From CAZCAC01 sp964496575 (GTDB taxonomy: Bacteria > Planctomycetota > UBA1135 > GCA-002686595): a DNA stretch of 64,000 nucleotides. The stretch is from positions 15,592-79,591 of the forward strand of contig CAZCAC010000030.1 in the NCBI GenBank assembly GCA_964496575.1, written 5' to 3'. Below, piece by piece: positions 9,503 to 18,784 of this stretch (positions within the stretch are counted from its first letter, which is position 1; the number at the start of each line of letters is the position of its first letter). The notes under the pieces were generated by a model. That model was not told the DNA's origin, made no database searches, and saw only the letters and a list, made by a program, of their open reading frames with translations. Both the position numbers and the translations under genes were made by a program.

Positions 9503-9712
9503 GGGCCAGCGAGCTCGGGTCGGCCCGGTCCGTCGGCGAAGCGGGCGGGCCTTGAGGGGGCGTTCCCGGGCCCTTACGCGCTTTTTTCGGCGCCGGGACC
9601 TTATTCGCGGAACCCCCTCCCGCCCGGCCGGTTCTGTCTGGCGCGGGCACCCCATTTGAGCCTCTAGAAGCAGACCAGCCCCGGACAGCATTCGAACCAA
9701 GGAGCTGTAACC

Positions 9713-10501
9713 ATGTACCAGAGAATCATCACGAGCCTGCTCGGGCTCGCCCTGTTCTCCTCCGCCTCCGTCCTGGCCCAGGACACCGAGCGCGGCCCGC
9801 GCCCCGATCGGCGCGACGATCAGCGCGTCGAGCGGCGCGCCGAGAAGCAGAAGAAGGGTGCGGCCGACCAGAAGAGTGCCCAGCTCGAGCAGATCTTCGA
9901 GCGTTTCGACAAGGATGGCAACGGCCAGCTCGACCGCAGCGAGGTGGCCACCTTCACCGAGGCGGTCCGCCGGCGCGTGGCCGCGGGTCGGGACCAGACG
10001 CCCCCGGCGCGAAAGCAACGGGCGGAGCGCCGAACCGACCGGCAGCCGCCGAAGCGCGCGAGAGCCAAGGCCGAAGGGAAACGCCAGCGGGGCGAAGCCC
10101 GCACCGGGAAGCGCGCGCAGGTGGAAGGGCGCCGGCGCGCCGCGGCCCGCGCGAGGGCCCAGCGGGGTGCCGCCCGCGCTCCCGAGCGCACCCGGCGCCC
10201 CCAGGCGCAGCAGGGGCTTCGTGGCCAGCGCCGCGTCGACCAGGCCCGCCGCCCGATGCGTCGTGGCGCGCTTCAACGTGGATTGCAGCAGCGGGACTTC
10301 CAGGGCCGTGGTCGCGATCAGGCCCAGCCGAACCGCCGCCCCCAGGCGCAGCAGCGCGGCCAGCAGGCCCAGAAACGAGCGAAAGTGCCGACTCCCGATC
10401 AGCTACGCCGGCGCCTCGACCGCAACGGGAATGGAAAGCTCGATCCCGAGGAACGGGAGCGGGCCAGGCAGCTGCTGAAACAACGGGCCCGTGGCGTGTA
10501 G
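9713..10501 (+). CDS. Exported EF-hand calcium-binding protein
   Basis: 262 residues with a clear signal peptide (cleavage near VLAQ). The ATG has an AAGGAG ribosome site about 8 bases upstream. Two EF-hand loops are visible: DKDGNGQLDRSE at 66-77 and DRNGNGKLDPEE at about 236-247, each with the acidic spacing needed for calcium. Between them is a long Arg/Gln/Ala-rich, low-complexity segment that is probably disordered and strongly basic. Planctomycetes encode many such secreted EF-hand proteins; the partner is unknown. A strong hairpin follows the stop. Confidence 0.85.
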   Translation: MYQRIITSLLGLALFSSASVLAQDTERGPRPDRRDDQRVERRAEKQKKGAADQKSAQLEQIFERFDKDGNGQLDRSEVATFTEAVRRRVAAGRDQTPPARKQRAERRTDRQPPKRARAKAEGKRQRGEARTGKRAQVEGRRRAAARARAQRGAARAPERTRRPQAQQGLRGQRRVDQARRPMRRGALQRGLQQRDFQGRGRDQAQPNRRPQAQQRGQQAQKRAKVPTPDQLRRRLDRNGNGKLDPEERERARQLLKQRARGV

Positions 10502-10524
10502 CCCCTGCATCGACCTTGAAGTCA

Positions 10525-10557
10525 AGCGGGGCCGGCACACCTTGCGCCGGCCCCGCT
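10525..10557. terminator. Strong hairpin between convergent genes
   Basis: A perfect 12-bp stem, AGCGGGGCCGGC (10525-10536) with its complement at 10546-10557, encloses a 9-nt loop. It lies between the EF-hand gene and the convergent LeuA-like gene and would serve both. It has no T-tract, as is usual in GC-rich genomes. Confidence 0.65.
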
Positions 10558-10582
10558 CTGCTATGAGCTGAGAGCTCTCTTC

Positions 10583-11797
10583 CTAGATCCCCGCCGCTTC
10601 GCTGATCTGCTCATCCGTGAGCAGCCTCGAGCTGTTCTTCGCCGCATCGAGGATCTTCTGGACGATCTCGTCGGTCGCTTCGATCCCGCGCTTCTCGAGG
10701 TACCACAGCACGTTCGACTTGCCGCTCATCGGTCCGACGCGGATCTTCTGCTCGAGACCGAACAGGTCGGCGGGGACGCCGGAGTAGACGCGGTTGGCCA
10801 GCCAGTGGTCGCCCTTGCGGAAGGCCTTGATCACCGCGGAGGCATGCACCCCCGTGCCCGTCTCGAAGGCGTCGTTGCCGAAGACCGGGTAGTTGATCGG
10901 GAAGGGCATCTGGATCGCCTCGGCTGCCTTGCGGCAGTAGGCGCCCAGCTGGGTGAGGTCGTTGTCGATCACTCCGTTGAGGCGCAGGTTCACCAGCAGG
11001 AGATCCATCTCCGTGTTGCCGGTGCGCTCGCCGACACCGAGCGCCGTGGCGTGGAGCCGCGTCGCACCGGCCTCGAGCGCGGCCATGGTATTGATCAGGC
11101 CCAGTCCGCGATCGCGGTGACCGTGCCAGTCGATCCCCACGTCGCAGCCCGTCTCCTCGATGACCCCCTTGACGAAGCGCACCAGGTTCTTCACACCCTC
11201 CGGTGTGGCGTGCCCGCAGGTGTCGCAGACGACGACGCGTTGTGCACCGGCATCGATCGCGGTCTTGAACAGCGCCCGGACCTGGTCGGGAGTGGCCCGC
11301 GTGGTGTCCTCGGTGACGAAGTTCATCGGGATATCGTGCTTCACGCAGAACTCGGTCGCCTCGCGCACCAACTTGAGCATATGGTCGAAGTCCCACCCCT
11401 CGGCGAATTGACGGATCGGACTCGATCCGATGAACGCGCAGACCTCGACCTTGGTCCCCGACTCCTGCTGCATCGCGACGACCGGCTCGATGTCGCCGAT
11501 GACGGTCCGGCAGGCGACGTTCGGGCAGATGCTCAGGTCGGCCATCTCCTTGACCAGCGTGGAGATGTGCTCACGAGCCCGCGCTCCTGCTCCAGGCAAA
11601 CCGATGTCCGCGGTGTAGATCCCCAGCTGGTCCATCAGGTGGACCAGCTCGATCTTCTGGTCGAGGCTCGGATCGGTCACCGAGGGGCTCTGCAAGCCGT
11701 CGCGCAGAGTCTCGTCGTCCAGCTGCACCTCGGTGTCGAACTTCGTGTACGGCTCGTTCCAATCGTGGATCAGGTCTTCGCTTCGCAGATCAGTCAT
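10583..11797 (-). CDS. 2-isopropylmalate synthase/homocitrate synthase family enzyme, short form without regulatory domain
   Basis: 404 residues. The DRE-TIM acyltransferase barrel is clear: DETLRDGLQSP near residues 28-38 (catalytic R32, metal-binding D33), and the metal ligands H225 and H227 in DWHGHRDRG, followed by GVGERTGN. These enzymes condense acetyl-CoA with a 2-oxo acid in leucine or lysine biosynthesis. The roughly 120-residue allosteric LeuA-dimer domain is absent, so the enzyme may escape leucine feedback or use another 2-oxo acid. Start set at the ATG at 11797, with GAGGA upstream; the longer frame upstream has no family similarity. Divergent from aspartokinase across about 220 bp. 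Confidence 0.9.
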   Translation of the reverse strand: MTDLRSEDLIHDWNEPYTKFDTEVQLDDETLRDGLQSPSVTDPSLDQKIELVHLMDQLGIYTADIGLPGAGARAREHISTLVKEMADLSICPNVACRTVIGDIEPVVAMQQESGTKVEVCAFIGSSPIRQFAEGWDFDHMLKLVREATEFCVKHDIPMNFVTEDTTRATPDQVRALFKTAIDAGAQRVVVCDTCGHATPEGVKNLVRFVKGVIEETGCDVGIDWHGHRDRGLGLINTMAALEAGATRLHATALGVGERTGNTEMDLLLVNLRLNGVIDNDLTQLGAYCRKAAEAIQMPFPINYPVFGNDAFETGTGVHASAVIKAFRKGDHWLANRVYSGVPADLFGLEQKIRVGPMSGKSNVLWYLEKRGIEATDEIVQKILDAAKNSSRLLTDEQISEAAGI

Positions 11798-12021
11798 CGT
11801 CTCGAGTCCTCGTCGCGCTGGGTTGGGAGATCGGGGATTGTAGCAGCCAGCCGCCCCGGGGAGGAACCCACCGGTGACCCGGCGGTGGAGCCGCGTTTCT
11901 GCGCTCTTCGGCCACCCCGATTGAACCACCGTGCCCGCGCGTCGTTCACTCGACCCTGATAGAGGGGGAGATCTGGCCGATGGCCGCTCCCCCATCGCGT
12001 GGCTACACTCCTCTCGACGAC

Positions 12022-13335
12022 ATGAGCTGCTCCCTGGTGATGAAATTCGGAGGCGTCAGCCTGGCCGACGGCGACGCGGTCCGGCGGGTCTGCAGGATCG
12101 TCACCGATCGAACCGGCGATCCTCCGCTGGTGGTCGTCAGCGCGCACCAGGGGGTCACCTCCTCGCTCGAGCACTGCGCGCGCGAGGCCACGCAGGGGCG
12201 AGCCGACATCGATCAGGTCCGGCAGCGGCACCGCGGGCTGCTGCAACAGCTCTCCCTCGACCCCGAGCTCCTCGACCGCCACTTCGGCGAGCTGCGGCGG
12301 ATCCTGGCCTGTATAGAGGGTCGCGGCACCCTGCTCGCCGAAGAGCTCGACCTGGCGCTCTCCTTCGGCGAACGGATGAGCGCCCGGGTCGTCGCCGCCG
12401 CGCTGCGCGGGATGGGGCACCTCGCCACGCCGGTCGATGCCTTCGACCTGGGACTCACCACCGACTCCCATTTCGGCCGCGCCCGCCCGCTGCCCGGCGT
12501 GCAGGAGACGCTGCGCGCCTCGCTGGCGGAGATCCCCGGGATTCCGGTGGTGACCGGCTTCCTGGCCAGGGACCAGAGCGGCAACCTGACCACGCTGGGG
12601 CGCAATGGCTCCGACCTGACCGCCGCGCTGGTCGCGCACGCCGTCGGCGCCGAGCGGCTCGAGTTCTGGAAGGACGTGCCCGGCATCATGACCGCCGACC
12701 CGCGCCTCGTGCCCGAGGCGCGGGCGATCGACGTCATCGCGCCGGAGGCGGCGGGCGAGCTCGCGTTCCACGGCGCGAGCGTGCTGCACCCCCACGCCCT
12801 CGATCCCGAGTTCACCGAGACCGTCTCGATCCGCGTGCGCAACGTGCTCGCCCCTGATCAGCCGGGAACCGAGCTCCGCCCCGGCACACCGGTCGAGGGC
12901 CCGATCGCGATCGCCGGGCACGCTCGGCTCGCGGGTCTCTCGATGCCGCGGGAAGGTGACCGCGGCCCGGCGGAGCTCTTCGCGCTGCTGCAGGCGAAGC
13001 GTGTCACGCCACGCCTGGTCCACGGCGAGAGCGAACGGGTTTCCGTCTTCGCTCCGCCTGGCTCGGGGATCGACGAAGTCGCTCATGAGCTCTCCGATCG
13101 CGCCACCGCGCTGCCCCCCGTCGCCTCGGTGGTGGTGGTCGGCGGCGGTGCGAACCCGGGGCTCGACGCGCTCGAGCTGCTCGACCGCGCTGGGCTTTCG
13201 CCCCGGCTCTCCGCGCAGGGCCGCTCGGCGGCGAGCCAGGTCTTCCTCATCGATCCGGAGGATCGCACCGAGGCGACGCGGGCCTTGCACGGGGGGTTGT
13301 TCGCGAGGGGCCTCGCTCAGCGCAATCGCCCCTAG
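12022..13335 (+). CDS. lysC: Aspartate kinase
   Basis: 437 residues. The amino acid kinase domain starts with KFGGVS (residues 8-13; the usual T/S after GG is V here), continues with FGERMSARVVAA, then the aspartokinase signature LGRNGSDLTAA and EFWKDVPGIMTADPR, and ends with two ACT-like regulatory segments (SVFAPPGSG and VASVVVVGGG). It makes aspartyl phosphate, the first step to lysine, threonine and methionine. The ATG at 12022 was chosen over 11980 because the conserved strand starts there. It sits next to the LeuA-like gene, hinting at a small amino acid biosynthesis locus. Confidence 0.93.
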   Translation: MSCSLVMKFGGVSLADGDAVRRVCRIVTDRTGDPPLVVVSAHQGVTSSLEHCAREATQGRADIDQVRQRHRGLLQQLSLDPELLDRHFGELRRILACIEGRGTLLAEELDLALSFGERMSARVVAAALRGMGHLATPVDAFDLGLTTDSHFGRARPLPGVQETLRASLAEIPGIPVVTGFLARDQSGNLTTLGRNGSDLTAALVAHAVGAERLEFWKDVPGIMTADPRLVPEARAIDVIAPEAAGELAFHGASVLHPHALDPEFTETVSIRVRNVLAPDQPGTELRPGTPVEGPIAIAGHARLAGLSMPREGDRGPAELFALLQAKRVTPRLVHGESERVSVFAPPGSGIDEVAHELSDRATALPPVASVVVVGGGANPGLDALELLDRAGLSPRLSAQGRSAASQVFLIDPEDRTEATRALHGGLFARGLAQRNRP

Positions 13336-13423
13336 GACGCCGTATTCTCCGATTCCCCGCCGCGCTCACGGGAGGGGTGGCGTCTTGGGGGAAATCGAGC
13401 GACCCTTGACCAGGAGCCCGGCC

Positions 13424-15802
13424 ATGCCCTCCTCGACCCAGATGATCTCCTCCGAATCCCTCCTCCAGCACGAGCCCTTCGTCACCGCCGTGGTGCGGGG
13501 TCTGCTCTCGGACGAGGCGCGGGTTCAGGACGTGCTCCAGGAGACCTGGCTGACCGCGCTTCGCCGGCCTCCGCGCGCGGCGGTCTCCCTCCGCGCCTGG
13601 CTGGCTCGGGTGGCCGGAAACCTGGCGAGGGACTCGCGTCGCAGCGAGATCCGACGTCGGATACGAGAGCGAGCTGCCAGTCGCCCCGATGGGCTGGAGT
13701 CGGTCGACGCCACCTTCGAGCGGCTCTCCGCGCAGCGCGAGGTCGTCGACGCCGTGCTGGCGCTCGAGGAGCCCTACCGGACCGTCGTCCTGCTCCGCTA
13801 CTACCAGGACCTGAGTCCCACGCAGATCGCGAAGCGGACGGGGCGCAGCCCGGCGACGGTTCGCTCGCAGCTCTCTCGGGCACGCGAGATCCTGAGAGGG
13901 GTCCTGGACTCGCGCTTCGAGGGCGGCCGGCGAACGTGGTCCGCGCTGCTGCTGCCCGTGATCCCCGCGTCCCCCTTCTCCAGGATCATCAGCCCGATCG
14001 GGGGCGCGACGATGCTGAAGGTCGCCCTGGTCGGCCTCGCCGCGCTCGCCATCCTCGCCGTGCCCCGATTGCTGAACTGGAGCGTGTCGAGCTCGGAGGC
14101 CTCCGCAGTGGGCTCCTGGAATCCGTTGACCCGGGAGGCGCCGGCGAACACCGAGACTCCTCTCGTGTCCGCTGACGTGAGACCGGACTCCGCGAGGCGG
14201 AGACCGGTGGAGGTCGAACGCCACCTCGTCGTCGGTCAGGAGGAGCCGGCTCGGCCCACGGTTCGCGGTCGGGTGGTCGACGCCGACGGCCGTCCCGTCG
14301 CCGGTGCGACGATGAACGGCGGCTGGACCTTTGCCGATCCCGGCGAGCCCGGGACCGTGGACCTGAGGCCTCGAATCGCGAATGACACCTGGACCACCAC
14401 CGGAGAAGACGGACGCTTCGAACAGGAGATCGATCTGCGCTCGCTTCCCGAGCGACTCCTCGTCCTGGACCCCGACCGCGAGTGTGGAGCGATCATCAGT
14501 ATCGAAGGAGCCGGGGAGCTCGAGGACATCGTCCTGCAACCGCTCGTCGAGGTTCGTGGCGAGGTCGCCTTCCACTCCCCCGGCCGGCTGCCCGAGGAAG
14601 GTGGTCTGTGGCTGTCACCGGACAGCATGGCCGGTGTGATGCTCATCTGCTTCGGAAGCTCGGGACGCTACGCCCTGCGGGTTCCGCCCGGTCGCTACAG
14701 CGTTTCCACCTCGAACGATCTTCAGGGGCTCTTCGGATCTCAACCGACGAACAGGAGCATTCGGGTTCTCGATGAAGCCGTGGGCCTCGGACGGATCGAG
14801 GTGGAGATTCCCGAGCTGGCTCAGCTGAACTTCGTTCTACGCGATGCCGAAGGAGCGGCGACCAGCGGCTATGTCGCCAACTTCTGGATTCTCGATGGCG
14901 GCACCCCCTCTGGCTTCCGCCGCTCGAAGGCGACGGATGTGCCGGGCACGGTCGTCCTGACCCAGGAGATCTACCGCGCAGATCAGGCCTTCACGTTCCT
15001 CGCCTTCGACATCGGGCGGCGGCTGGGCGGCATCGCCGTCGTGCCCCCGACCTCGCGCTCCCGGCCGATCGAGGTCACGCTGGAGCCCATCGTTCGAGTC
15101 AGCGGTCGGTTCGCGTACTCGACCGACGGCAAGGCTCCCGAGTTCACCATCACCTACGTGTACACCGCCGACGGAGATCACCGGGTGATGCGCTGCCGCG
15201 GCAGCGAAGGTGAGATCGACCTCTGGTTGCCGCCGGGTGAGTGGCTCCTGCGAGGCTACGGCACGCACACCGAGACGAAGCAGTGGACCGTGTCACTCGG
15301 TCGGGAGGAGCGCGAGCGGGATCTTGGAATCGTGAAGCTCGAACCGACCCCGGCCTACGGTCTGGTCGGGGAGCAGGCTCCGCCGTGGACCGTCAAGGCC
15401 GCTCGTGGGCTCGGGGCGGAGGTTCAACCTTCCGACTTCGGGGGTCGCTACCTGTTGCTCGAGTTCTGGGGACACTGGTGAAGTCCCTGCGTGGCCGGCA
15501 GTTTGCCGGCGCTGTTCGAAGCGACCGAGGAGCTGGCGGATCACTCCGATCGCTTCGCCGTGGTCACCTTCCACGCCCCCGACATCGCCGAGTTCGACGA
15601 GCTGGACGCGCCGCTCGCCAAGCTGGAGACGCGACGCTGGAAGCGCGAGTTCCCCTTCCCGATCGTCCTGGACCCGAGCGGCGAGACGGCGAAGCGCTAC
15701 GGCGTGACCGGCTACCCCTCGTCCGCCCTGATCGGACCGGATGGATCGATCCTCGCCATCGGGGACGCGCGGGAGCGCCTGGTCGAGATACTGTCCGAGT
15801 AG
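13424..15802 (+). CDS. ECF sigma factor fused to membrane helix, carboxypeptidase-regulatory-like domains and redoxin; candidate selenoprotein (TGA at 15479)
   Basis: The ATG at 13424 has GGAG 7 bases upstream. Residues 1-160 are a sigma-70 region 2 plus region 4 module (QETWLTALRRP; then RYYQDLSPTQIAKRTGRSPA as the helix-turn-helix). A membrane helix at about 197-220 (VALVGLAALAILAVP) follows, then extracytoplasmic beta domains beginning VRGRVVDADGRPVAGA. The final domain is TlpA/redoxin-like: GRYLLLEFWGHW, then TGA (codon 686), then SPC and a normal thioredoxin fold ending VTGYPSSALIGPDGSILA. The TGA replaces the first Cys of CxxC and the frame stays open to TAG at 15800-15802 (792 residues). 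Conventional calling would stop at 15481 and leave the rest as an orphan. Selenocysteine is the favoured reading; a TGC-to-TGA nonsense mutation is the alternative. Confidence 0.75.
15494..15510 (+). promoter_or_regulatory. Candidate bacterial SECIS-like hairpin after TGA
   Basis: GCCGGC (15494-15499) pairs with GCCGGC (15505-15510) around the loop AGTTT, whose second base is G. The loop begins 18 nt after the TGA at 15479-15481. Known bacterial SECIS elements have an apical loop with an early G at roughly this distance, so the geometry fits. Weak extra pairing at C15490-G15514 could lengthen the stem. This is a structural inference. Confidence 0.45.
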
Positions 15803-16018
15803 GGTCGCTGCGCGTCTTTCCCTGGACCGGTACTCGCGTCAGCAATCCGCGAGCTCCAGTCCGCTCCGGTTCTCGACGACCGCTCCTCACATGCAGGCCA
15901 TCGCCCTCGACGCCGCTCCCTCTCCCGGGAGGCTCACGGGGCCTCTCGCCTTCTTGACGGGGGTTCCCGGGGCGCCCATCATCGGAGGCGGCAACGAGAC
16001 TCTTCAGGGACGAAAACG

Positions 16019-17455
16019 ATGCGCGCGACCAGATTGTCGGTTCTGGCCCCTCTCTACATCCTGCTCTCCGCGATCGGGAGTGCGGCCCCAGGGGACCCGC
16101 CCGAGGAGCGGACCTTCGAGCTGGAGGACGGCAAGGCGACCCGTTTCGGCCAGCTGAGTCTCTCGCGGAAGCGCACCGAGCGGATCCCGGCGGCGGAGGA
16201 GCGGCCGGAAGGCTTGCGCGGAGTGCCGGTGCTCGTCGCGGAGAAGCCTCTCTTCGGGGCCGTGCCGCTCGGGATCGGCACCGAGGCGCGCCAGCTCTAC
16301 TTCGCGCTCGACAAGCGCAAGGCCAGCTCGAGGAGGTACGACCGTGTCTACCTCGACCTGGATCTCGACGGCGATCTCTCCGACGAGGAGCAGCGCCGGA
16401 CCTGGAAGCCCTTCGAGCTCTCGCTCGATGCGGGAGACGGGCTCGGGGAGCGGTCGATCGAGCTGAAGCCGAGAGTACACACGAAGCGGAACGGCCCGAC
16501 GACGCTGGCGCTGTACTTCACGAAGGTGAGGCACGGAAGGATCGAGATCGGCGAGCGGGAATTCGAGGTCGTGCTGGGTCAGGGTCCCACCCTCGACGGG
16601 CGGTACGACCGGCCGGATTGCCCGATGGTGCTCGATCCCCGACCGAGCCGCTACACCGAGAGCCGACTGGGCTCGGGGCGGTTCATCGACGGCGCGTACT
16701 GGGTCTTCTCCGCCACTCCGGACGGCAGTCGCCTGACCGTGAAGCCGTACGAAGGTGTCCGCGGCACCCTCAGCGTCGGAGCGGGCGGACGCGACGTCGA
16801 GAAGATGTCGCTCGCCGGCTACCTGCTCGGAGATTTCGACGCACCGGTGGGGGCGTTCGATGAGGATGACAAGCTCGGTCTCGCCGAGAAGTGCGAGATC
16901 CCCGTCGGGAGCTACCGCCCGTCCACCCTGACGGTGCGCTACGACACGCTGTCCCTCGACCTCTCCACCGACTACTACTCCCAGATGGAGTCGGTGAAGA
17001 CCGGTGCTTCGCCGATCGAAGCGATCGAGATCCGCGAGGGCCGACCGTACGTCCTCGACTTCGCCGCCACCCCGGAGATCCGCTTCCTCGAGCCGGAGGA
17101 AGAGGCACGCTTCGCGCGCGGCGACGAGATTCAGTTCGAGGCCCTGCTCACCTATCCGAAGCTGGGCGTCATGGTTCGCGATATCGAGCGCTGGCGCGAG
17201 GGGAAACGCGACGGCACCTGGATTCGGAAGAGCTCGCTCGATCCGCAGGTCACCGTGGTCGATTCGAAGGGGAAGATCCGCGCCAAGGGCCGAATGCCCT
17301 TCGGGTGAGGTGGCACCTGCGGGTACTCATGGGAAGTACCGAAGGACCTGGAGATCAGTGGCGACGAGGAAACCTTCACCCTCGCGGTGCAGTACGACAC
17401 CGAGGGAATCTTCGGAAAGCTGGCGGCGAGCCGGAAGATCGTGATCGAGCGCTGA
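16019..17455 (+). CDS. Exported protein of unknown function with in-frame TGA at 17306 (paralogue of 33719-35503)
   Basis: A signal peptide (PLYILLSAIGSAAPG) precedes a mature protein of beta-rich character with motifs YDRVYLDLDLDGDLSD, VGAGGRDVEKMSLAG and VRYDTLSLDL. The whole protein aligns with the one at 33719-35503. There the end reads MPFGRDGTCAYSWEVP and continues about 80 residues; here it reads MPFG, TGA (codon 430), GGTCGYSWEVP and continues 48 codons to a TGA at 17453-17455. Homology therefore passes through the stop. Either this is a nonsense mutation (for example CGA to TGA), or the TGA is read as selenocysteine with a Cys four residues later. Ordinary calling ends the gene at 17308. 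Function unknown; no enzyme family recognised. Confidence 0.7.
17322..17340 (+). promoter_or_regulatory. Hairpin downstream of the in-frame TGA at 17306
   Basis: GGTACT (17322-17327) pairs with AGTACC (17335-17340) around a 7-nt loop, which begins 19 nt after the TGA. The distance suits a bacterial SECIS, but the loop starts CA rather than with an early G. The paralogue at 33719 has a shorter version of the palindrome caused by the same coding sequence, so this evidence is weak. Confidence 0.25.
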
Positions 17456-17588
17456 TCGGCGGTCGGGGCCCCCAGCGGAGAATCGATCGCCAGGCGGAAA
17501 CCGACGAACTCGGTCGGCGACCATTCCACCGTCTCGAAGAGGTGGGCGAGGAGCTCCTCGGGGCGGCGCCCAGAGGCAGGGGAAGACC

Positions 17589-18446
17589 CTAATCACTCCC
17601 CATGCCGATCCGGAGAGTCGCCTTCAGCTTCCAGGCCTCGACGTTCTCGCCTTCGCTCCTGCGCCTGTCGAGGGACAGGTGGGTGATCGGCATGACAGCT
17701 TCGCTGTCGTGCAAGCGGTTCAGGAAGGCACCGCAGTCCGCAACCGTGAGCCGGGGGTCGTCACCGCCGAGCTGGAGGTTGAGAGTGCGTTCCACTTGCT
17801 TCTTCGCGTTCACCCGTTGGGAGGAATCGACCCGGAGGCTGCTGATCTGTCCGTGGTCGGTACTCACGCAGCGGGTGATCTCGGTCAGGGGTCGGGACAG
17901 ATCTTCCGAGGGCTTCATGTCCCCGGTCGCGGGAAGATAGATCTCGAGTCGTGGAACGTGGAGGCTCCTGGTCGGCAAGTCGAGGCGCGTACTCCCGATG
18001 TCAACGCCGAGCTCGCCATTGTACTCGTCCATGGTCTCGCTGAAGCTCTCGAGCATGGTCGCGGCGATAACCAGATCGTCGACGGCCTGGATGTGCAGGT
18101 CGAGAGTCACCTGGAAGTGGGCAGTGTCCTTCGCCCTGCGGCGAGTCACGAGTTTCACCTCGATGCTTTCCACGTGAACCTGCGGAGGCGCTCCTCCGCC
18201 CGCTTTTCGGATCATCGCCTCGACGTGCTGCTTTCGCGTCGGGGCCGCGATCCAGCAGGCCCCAGCCAGGCCGGGAGCACTCCAGTTCTGCAGGCTGTTC
18301 AACACGTACTCGGCCGCTCGAAGGGCATCTGCCCGACCCTCCCCGCGGGGCGGACGAGACCTGGCCGTGTCGCCGCTCGGCCCTCCCGGCAGCAGCGGAC
18401 AGGCGAGCAGGGAGAAGAGCACGATCGAGATCATCGGGTTCGTCAT
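17589..18446 (-). CDS. Exported protein of unknown function
   Basis: 285 residues with an N-terminal signal segment (SIVLFSLLACPLLPGG). The mature part has alternating strands and helices (HVESIEVKLVTRR, AHFQVTLDLHIQAVDD, a helix MLESFSETMDEYN, then WKLKATLRIG at the end). This pattern is faintly like the small ferredoxin-like domains of PilO/GspM pilus proteins, but no neighbour supports a pilus and I do not assign it. The minus strand was chosen over a long plus-strand frame here because only it has a signal peptide. An in-frame ATG four codons in is an alternative start. It is divergent from the DUF1579 gene. Confidence 0.65.
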   Translation of the reverse strand: MTNPMISIVLFSLLACPLLPGGPSGDTARSRPPRGEGRADALRAAEYVLNSLQNWSAPGLAGACWIAAPTRKQHVEAMIRKAGGGAPPQVHVESIEVKLVTRRRAKDTAHFQVTLDLHIQAVDDLVIAATMLESFSETMDEYNGELGVDIGSTRLDLPTRSLHVPRLEIYLPATGDMKPSEDLSRPLTEITRCVSTDHGQISSLRVDSSQRVNAKKQVERTLNLQLGGDDPRLTVADCGAFLNRLHDSEAVMPITHLSLDRRRSEGENVEAWKLKATLRIGMGSD

Positions 18447-18784
18447 GGGTGACTCACGGTGGGTTGGCTGGTCGGGTCGTGGCCAGTGGACGACTTCATG
18501 GCCCGCCGCTTCCCAGAAACCGGGAAGCGGATACGGTGCCGGACGTCTTTCCTCACCGCTTAGGGAGCCGCTCTCCCATGCGCGGACCCCAGCTTACGGG
18601 CACCGGCTGGAGTGCTCATTCTCCGAGGCGAGCGAGGAAGAGGAGAACTGGATCTGATTTCGGCGGAGGTGGATTCGCCGCTCCCCTCCACCCCCCGAGC
18701 GACCTCCTCGGCTATGCTCTCGTCCGCGGCGCGATCCTGCCCTCCGCGCCGAACTGGCCCCTACTTCCATCGACAAGGAGAAGC
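18447..18784. other. Intergenic region between divergent genes
   Basis: About 340 bases between two divergent starts. It must contain promoters for both sides, but no convincing -35/-10 pair, operator or RNA was recognised. The only clear signal is the AAGGAG ribosome site at its right end. Confidence 0.5.

Noticed and set aside
9577..9600. Terminator at the T-run after the redoxin-like gene
   Set aside because: A run of six T is present, but no convincing stem precedes it.
7400..10276. Minus-strand open frame of 958 codons over the sulfatase start, redoxin-like and EF-hand genes
   Set aside because: Low-complexity Arg/Pro/Leu-rich translation typical of antisense frames in GC-rich DNA; the plus-strand genes have signal peptides, ribosome sites and known domains.
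13083..13420. Upstream extension of the sigma-redoxin gene into lysC (frame open from 12956)
   Set aside because: It overlaps aspartokinase out of frame, and a good ribosome site places the start at 13424.
17589..18446. PilO/GspM-type pilus protein
   Set aside because: Only a faint fold-like pattern, and no pilus genes nearby.
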